Below are positions 58,183-64,000 of a stretch of DNA of 64,000 nucleotides, in pieces. The DNA is from Mesodorylaimus sp. YZB2_4 (taxonomy: Eukaryota; Nematoda; Enoplea; Dorylaimida; Dorylaimidae): the NCBI GenBank assembly GCA_030248295.1, contig JASANH010001695.1, positions 67,001 through 131,000 of the forward strand, written 5' to 3'. The position numbers and the translations under genes were made by a program. Numbering within the stretch: the stretch's first letter is position 1; every line of letters starts with the position of its first letter. Below the pieces are notes generated by a model, which was not told the origin of the DNA, did not search any database, and worked only from the letters and a program-made list of their open reading frames with translations.

Positions 58183-58293
58183 TCGGATCGTTTCGACTTT
58201 CTACTGTATGTTTGTATTGTACTTGTGTGCTCCACCCCCGAGTGCGTTTCACAATGCTTGGTGCGAGTAAATGACATGACATGACATGACATG
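58183..58293 (+). mobile_element. LINE 3' UTR and (ATGAC)n tail
   Basis: CCCCGAGTGCG..CAATGCTTGG..GAGTAAA leads into about four and a half ATGAC repeats (58271-58293). It is shared with SINE-A. Short tandem 3' tails of this kind are usual for CR1/L2-type LINEs and mark where reverse transcription starts. Confidence 0.85.
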
Positions 58294-58585
58294 CCTCGCC
58301 ACCACCTCAAGCCCAGCGGGTGGCGTTCACCTGCGCCAGACGTCGACCAGCGACCACCTCGGAGAAGAGCAAGACCAGTGACCAGGGGGCGCTCGCGGAC
58401 GAACTAGAGGGCGCTTGTTACCGGTGAAGACCCGTAAAGATGTGATGTGACTGGAGGATTGAGGATGAGGATGACCCGCCTTTTGGTGCGCTGTGCCTGA
58501 TTTTGTACAGTTTAGTCAGTTCAGTTCGAAGATTAGTAAGAGATTCAGTCGTTTCCTTTTTTAAACGGGTGTGTACGCGTTGCAC
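58294..58585. other. Spacer, no gene seen
   Basis: GC-rich at first, then a TCAGT-rich stretch. It lies between the LINE end and the Tc1-like fragment. Confidence 0.4.
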
Positions 58586-59037
58586 CAACGTTTAAATTGT
58601 CCGAGGATCTGAGAGACGCAATACTCGATATCTATTTGAGCAAGAAAAGTCAACGACAGAGACTGCATTGGTTCTAAAACGGTATTAAAAGGCTGCGACA
58701 TGAGTCGTCAGTCGATATTTTTAAAAAGCTAGTCGTTCGCTGCGACCGTAAAGTCTGGCACAGTGAACGACCAGAAAACTGATAACTATTTGAATCACTG
58801 AATCAGACCCGCTATTGTGTCTAACCCTGGATTACTCACTTGGCGGGTCAAATCAACCGTGAATAACCTAGATATCACTTTTACGACTGTACGACAGCGC
58901 CTGAACGACGCTGGGTTGCCATTTCGTAAGATAGATGGCATCAAGGTCAATTTAGGTATCAGTATGTGTGCTTTAGACGTAAATTCTCGCCGGATGTTTC
59001 TCAAACTTGAGAACTACAGTAGATTGGTAAGTAAATA
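58586..59037 (+). pseudogene. Tc1-like transposase N-terminal fragment
   Basis: Pieces in shifted frames: LSEDLRDAILDIYLSKKS then TETALVLKR (first helix-turn-helix), RKTDNYLNH, then RPAIVSNPGLLTWRVKSTVN and ITFTTVRQRLNDAGL (second DNA-binding half). This is the order of a Tc1/pogo-type bipartite DNA-binding domain. The catalytic part is absent and stops interrupt it. Dead. Confidence 0.65.
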
Positions 59038-59168
59038 GAACTAGAAAAAGCTCCATCCAAGAACTTATTTCTCAGATGTTTCGACAGTTTATTTTACAGC
59101 TCAAAGCGAAAGGCCAATTTTACTTTTGCTTCGACGCAAGACTTATTTAAAGCCAATCTTTGCCCCGG

Positions 59169-59800
59169 TTAATTTGGCAGATGTGCGCATTTCGAAATCG
59201 AATAAAATCCTCTTTGCCGTCTTGCCAAAAAAACAGCAACGGTTATAACGCCAATCAACGCAATTGCGCATGAAGCAACTATCAAAACAATCTCATGCCT
59301 TTTTAAATAAATATTTTCATCGATTTTTCCGTCGCTGACGAAATCGCTTTTATTTGCTTTCGAACTCATATTTCCAGAACTGAATGGATCGTCAGTGATG
59401 GGGTGGTTATTCTTTTGGGGGAACCCCCGCTGATCGTGAGTTGCTGTGACATTTTTGTGCGCAACAAAGTTAGTTTCCTGAAAACAAGTTTTTGTCTTTC
59501 TAATTTAATGATAAATTAGGAAATGACTCGCTTACATACATTGTGCTCAACACCCATAGTTTTAGAATGTTGTTGGACCTCTGTCGAATCATTGATACTG
59601 ATCGCCGTAATGATGCAATGGATGCAATCGTTGGCTGGTCCGTCGCGCATGGCAGACGATGCGCTGTGTGGGGACCAGTATTGTGATATGGTGGGCTGCG
59701 TTGCCACCGTGGATTCGAGCGGAGTAGATGCAGCCGAAGTTTGAACAACTTGAGCATGCGACAAATCTGGTGAAGCTGATAGCGGTGAACGACATGGTGG
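59169..59800 (-). CDS. Type I single-pass membrane protein (5' end unresolved)
   Basis: Two exons join in phase 0: one open from about 59800 to 59540 (GTATGT donor) and one from 59477 (TTTCAG acceptor) to the stop at 59169; the intron is 62 nt. The outer part is Ser/Thr-rich (QVVQTSAASTPLEST, SPHSASSAM) with one Cys pair (DCIHCI) and a sequon (HKNVT). Then comes a transmembrane helix (IVLIVASCAIALIGVITVAV) with LARRQR as stop-transfer, and a tail of about 15 residues. A signal peptide-like MTKNHCLLLLLQLALA starts at 59873 in another frame; I could not find a splice that joins it. Mucin-like surface protein is a guess. Confidence 0.5.
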
Positions 59801-59873
59801 TCATAGGAATTGGTTTTCGAGAAGTCGCAAGGGCTAGCTGAAGGAGTAGCAACAGGCAATGATTTTTAGTCAT

Positions 59874-61204
59874 ATTCAGTAGTTTTTCGGTTAGAGATCG
59901 TTCAGTACATTGGCCGAGTGGCTACTCATTCACTGCGCTCCTTATTTATTATTTAGATTTTCTTAGAAATGTCGGATGACTCTTCGCTTTGGTAAAGTAT
60001 TAATTAACCTTTGGTTTTGCCCGTGGCGACCTTTCTGGAAGATTCTTATCTTTTCATGTGCAGACATCTCAGTCAGGAGACTCGTGTTTTGGCTTATACG
60101 AGGAATATGGCGCAAGCATAGATTGATCAGCCGCAGCAGCGTTGTAGCTAGCTAGGTCGTTCTAGGTAGCTAGCAAGCTAGCAGGATCTTTCTCGATCAC
60201 CTTTTGTCAACCCGGACTGGCCTGCTCCGAAGGCGCATCAAACCACATGTACCGGGTTTTTGATCAGGAAAGGTCCTGTTTCGAAGTCGATTTGCGCGGT
60301 AACCGTTTGGAATTAGAGACCCCGGGCTGGAATATGGTAGCTCCCGTCCATGGGGAGACGAATGATCCAAAAAGTGTTTTAAATTTGCACTGATGAAAAT
60401 ATTTAAAGTTACCGCTCATTTTGTATAGGAACTTTGAGTAGACTATGTTATGTATGCTAGCTGGCGAGGCACTCGTAGTTTGTGCCACAGATTGCACGGA
60501 TGGCAATGGCTGTACTACCGACCGAGTTTTCAGGCTCGCATAGTTAGAAACAACTTGTAGAACTAGGCTCTCCTTACACAAGTCTCGCCCGCTGGCCAAT
60601 CGATACTACAATCAGATCGGAAGAATGGGGGCATCTGGTTTGTTTGAGAGAGATTTCAAAAATTTTCACGCCAAACATATCAGCTTAGGGGGGGGGGGGG
60701 GTCCTTTTTACTCAATTGCAACTCACACCACTACGCTTTTTATGTAATGCACTACAAAATGCATGAATCTGGTCGTCTGGTCATGTTTTAAGACTTTTTG
60801 CCCATGTGGTAAACACAGGAAGCAATGTGGTTACTCGACAGGTTGTATCGGTTGTGTCCGTCGCCGTCTCCTAGAAGGCTGCATAGTGGCATTTAGCATG
60901 CCTTGAGCATTGACTAAACCTACGGGGTTGTAGGAAGGTCATTGTTAGCTGCATGTGTACTGTGTATTGGTGCATCCCGTGTGGCGTGGGCCTGCTTGTG
61001 AAGATAATGGACGAAACAAGAAAAAACCGACTTGTTTAGGCCAATTTGGAAAACCGCTGATTACAGTATTCAGAGGCATTGTCAGATTTCTGCTCACTTG
61101 GAGGGTCACTTTGATAAAAAAATCTACAGACCTCTGGAACTTGTCTCTGTGCGAATAGTCGCAAGATGTAAGCAGTTGACTATCGACTTCTATGCAACGG
61201 TGTC
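59874..61204. other. Intergenic, no gene seen
   Basis: It contains a CTAGCTAGC palindrome cluster at 60145-60185 and a run of 13 G at ~60680. No gene recognised. Confidence 0.45.
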
Positions 61205-61345
61205 GGACTTGTATGCCAGTGGGTTGAGCGGACATGCGCACATTATGGGCGAGCCTTCGACTCCCAGGCCTGATGCATAATTTCTTTCCTAATGCGTCAA
61301 GTATACCTCCGTTTAGTGAAAGTAAAACATAAACATGAAGGAGGG
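61205..61345 (+). mobile_element. SINE-A copy 3
   Basis: GCCAGTGGGTTGAGCG (A-box region), CATGCGCACATTATGGGCGAG, CCTTCGACTCCC (B box), then GATGCATAATTTC, and a 3' end AGTAAAACATAAACATGAA shared with copy 2. Order and spacing match copy 2. Confidence 0.68.
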
Positions 61346-61407
61346 AGTTTCTCAATACACTGAGCATGTAAAACATTTGATCAATCATATACCTTTCTCC
61401 ACTTTAA

Positions 61408-61546
61408 GCCCAAAGTATAGTTTGATGCGATGCGTCAAATAAGCGTGCGATGCGACACTTTTGGGTCAACTGACAATGTAAAAAGGTGCCTAAAACGTCG
61501 CATCGCAAGCTTATTTGACGCATCGCATCGAACTATACTTCCAGCT
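61408..61546. mobile_element. TTAA-flanked palindromic MITE (piggyBac-like)
   Basis: The arms AAGTATAGTTTGATGCGATG.. and its near-exact mirror ending ..CGAACTATACTT pair over about 45-50 nt (AAATAAGC.TGCGATGCGAC included), with a loop of around 35 nt. TTAA lies just outside at 61404-61407 and 61547-61550. Length is 139 bp. TTAA target sites are typical of piggyBac-family elements. No coding content. Confidence 0.78.
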
Positions 61547-61550
61547 TTAA

Positions 61551-63278
61551 TCTGCACGATTTCACGCAGGAAAATGTAGATCAATAGCAGACTCTGGGTC
61601 ACTAATATGCAGTATTTTATTACACAGTATTATCCGTTGTGATTCATATTATCGTTCTTTGATAAGAATTTTTAAATGCATAAGTATAATGAAAAAAATC
61701 GCAGAAAGAATCAGCTGCATCCAAAAGCAATGAGCGATATAAAGCGAAAAATCACATAAAAATGTGGGCGATCATAACAAGAGTCCATCCCACTAAAAAA
61801 TCACGGCTAGTTGACACTAAATTAGCGCGACTAGATGTAGTCGAAAAAAGATACAGCTTATCACATGCAGGCGTGTTCAGTTTTCCAATCCTTTTTTCGC
61901 CCATTCCATGTAATAATTTTAACATTTCCCGCCGAGTTTCATATTCATCCAAAACAAACTCAGATAAATCGAACTTGCAGTTATGCATAGAGACGTTCGC
62001 AACGCAGTTCATGTAGCATGCGTGCTCCCTAAGACGAAAAACATGCATGCATTCATCAATGAAGAGCATACATTGATGCAAATACTTTAACTATAGATAC
62101 AGCAGTTTGCTTTTCTCTCACCCTGCCGCTGCTGTTTTGCGTTTGAAAAGGTTTCGCAGTTATTGCATCCAACCCACAAAAAGAAACTTTCCGGATGCCA
62201 GTACGCAGGCATTTGTGTTCATGACTGACGATACATATGCTAGGAGCATGAGCCTAGTCGCCAGGCAAACAATCCTGATCCTTATGGGTAACGTGTCAGC
62301 AGTCACTGCTGCCATGGAGCATTGTGATTGCGTGAATCAAAGGCAGCGGACTGGAACACGCTGCTTTTTTAAAAATTCATTAAAAATGTTACCGCAGTGA
62401 GAATTATCTATGCACCTCAAGGTAATGCCAGGCCTAGATCTTGGTAAAGGGTAGTTATAATAAGCCATTTAGGACTAGGTGCTATTGAACATTTGTCCAA
62501 AAGCGCTCCGTTTTTGGCACCTGAATACGTGCTAAACTGTGATGCAGTGATGTGAAGGAGGAGCAGAAGGGCAAAGCTGATCGATGGTCAACGAATGCCG
62601 AAGTAGACGCACTGCTCTCATGACGTTTCAAAGGTTTACAACCTTTGAGCAGGCTCCCTGCCTATGACTGGCGTTGACGGTTTTTTTGTATGCACTGTTT
62701 TGGGTTTTTGCAGAGCCTGCACCGTGTTCCCAGCTAAAATTTTTCGACGAGTTTTAATTCTTACCATCTCCACTAGGTGGCGAGATGGGAGAAGGCGGTC
62801 CCAGAGGGGATTAGTCAGTAGGCGGAGCTAGTGTTTGCATGGTAGGGTAGGAAAGGGGTTTCGGAACGACGCAAGAAGTGAAGAATTTTGGTCCTGAAAG
62901 TCGGGCTTAGCTCAGAACAAGGGATAACCTCGTCATATAATTAAAGGAAGTTTATGCCAAATACCTGGCTAGCTCAAACGATCGAAGATGTTGATCTTCA
63001 TTGACGTGATAGTCAGATGGCGATAATAACTACTCGTATCTCATCGGCAACGCTAACTGATAGAAACCTACTGATAACGCTGCAGCAATCTTATTGCAGC
63101 TCTTCAGAAATTTTTGCCGCAAGGCAAAATCAGTTCATGTCAATGAACTACGCTTGACTTGACCGTCGTGAAAATTTCGTACAGAAAATGGGTTATGATA
63201 CCTTTTTCAAATGCAAGTACCTAGATCCTATCTTCCTAGGTACCGTATATAGGATATCTTCCTTTTTCTGGCACGCAA
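61551..63278. other. Intergenic, no gene seen
   Basis: Mirror frames at 61752-62081 and 62107-62400 show no motif. GTACCTAG/CTAGGTACC palindromes occur near 63220-63245. Confidence 0.42.
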
Positions 63279-64000
63279 CTAAATAGGTAGTTCTTCAGTA
63301 AAAAATGTTTTCGCTGAACGCCCGCAGCATGATACTGCGAAAATGGTCCGTACGAGTATGCATGCCAAAATAATGCCCACCAAAAATGGCAAAATTCCTA
63401 CAAAAATCGAACTGGAAGATGTATTTACTTGCAAAATGTTTCGAGTAATGTCTCAGCTCTTGCCGCTTGCTTGTCATTGCCGGTGACCCAGGATCTCAGA
63501 ACATTGCCCATTTCCACATATTCTCCATAAGGCATTTTTGGTTCCGCTGCGCATGTTATGTCTTCGCAATTTTTTTGCATATCTTTGCACTGTGAGAACA
63601 CGCACTCCCTGCTGGTTTGTGCGATCACTGAAAAAAAATCATGTGCGGCTGCAAAGTTTTCGTTTCATACTAGTCTCCCATGATTAGTACCTACTTTTTG
63701 TGATCATAGTCAGCTGAACACATAGCGATCTCGAATCCATGTCGTAAAACGCTACCTCAAATTCTTTCAGGGCGGGATCGAATGCGCAATTATCCACGAT
63801 GCATTGGCGATCGCGTTTAAATTCTGAGCATAGTTTTTTAAGCAGAGTTACATCGTTAAAACTGCACATCCAGTCCACCAGCCTGTAAAAACGGTTTTTA
63901 TGCGGCGTGCTGCTAGTTCGTAGCAGCTTCAGGATGATGCTGCAGTCATGATCTAGGTTGGAATACTTGGTTGGCCGATCTGGGTTTTCGGCGTGGTGTA
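63279..64000 (-). CDS. Cys-rich type I membrane protein, C-terminal part (partial)
   Basis: Minus-strand exons 64000-63697 (open to the window edge), 63627-63429 and 63411-63279, joined in frame by GTAGGT..TTTCAG and GTAAAT..CTTCCAG. The outer part has regularly spaced cysteines (WMCSF, KLCSEF, QCIVDNC, LCVQL, ECVFSQC, NCEDITC, TFC) within helical, charged sequence. The last exon encodes one transmembrane helix (FVGILPFLVGIILACILVRT) and a short tail ending TEELPI. Choosing the CTTCCAG acceptor is what gives the helix; the nearer TTTGTAG would give a hydrophilic end. The Cys pattern recalls nematode secreted Cys-rich families such as CPG4-like proteins, but I do not assign it. Confidence 0.6.

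Noticed and set aside
1..64000. CRISPR arrays, bacterial operons, riboswitches or replication origins
   Set aside because: Spliced genes with GT..AG introns and animal families show eukaryotic nuclear DNA. No regularly spaced repeat arrays were seen.

Overview
The window reads as intron-containing animal nuclear DNA, most probably from a nematode. The clade clues are a cluster of secreted DUF19 (T20D4.11-like) genes, a small expansion of CK1-like pseudokinases, a CRAL-TRIO/GOLD lipid-binding protein, two neuropeptide-type GPCRs, a G-alpha subunit and a short IR-like glutamate receptor. Introns are mostly 49-67 nt with GT..AG ends. Species cannot be named from the sequence, and all family calls come from reading motifs, not from a search.

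Layout. 0-0.5 kb: 5' end of a G-alpha gene (minus, running off the left edge). 0.6-8.9 kb: mostly non-coding, with LINE 3'-end fragments, SINE copies and simple repeats. 8.9-10.2 kb: CRAL-TRIO/GOLD gene. 10.2-15.4 kb: repeats, including a dead Tc1-like transposase. 15.4-16.7 kb: IR-like receptor. 17.8-32.6 kb: the most gene-rich part, with DUF19 remnants (18.4-19.4), one 212-aa DUF19 gene (23.1-24.0), a three-domain 774-aa DUF19 gene with 11 exons (29.6-32.6), and two broken CK1-like copies (21.9-22.8, 25.3-26.3). 33.5-35.9 kb: inverted-repeat elements and SINEs. 37.6-38.8 kb: intronless allatostatin-A/galanin-like GPCR. 44.7-47.4 kb: three-exon neuromedin-U-like GPCR, with a stray copy of its 3' end at 49.7 kb. 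49.8-51.0 kb: a candidate secreted-peptide exon and a small membrane protein. 52.9-54.1 kb: third CK1-like copy, minus strand. 54.2-59.0 kb: repeat block with a mariner fragment, a CR1/Jockey-like LINE reverse transcriptase ending in (ATGAC)n, and another Tc1-like fragment. 59.2-59.8 and 63.3-64.0 kb: two single-pass membrane proteins (minus).

Three observations stand out. A tRNA-derived SINE family has a 3' end matching the last ~65 nt of the LINE, including the (ATGAC)n tail, so LINE and SINE look like a mobilisation pair. The three-domain DUF19 gene grew by duplication of an exon cassette with the same sizes and phases each time (155-158 nt, then 118 nt). The CK1-like family has lost its catalytic residues in all copies that retain them for inspection, and each of the three copies is broken in a different way.

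The sensory/peptide receptors and G-alpha could serve neuronal signalling, and the DUF19 and CK1-like genes look like fast-evolving accessory families. No operon or single pathway links the genes.
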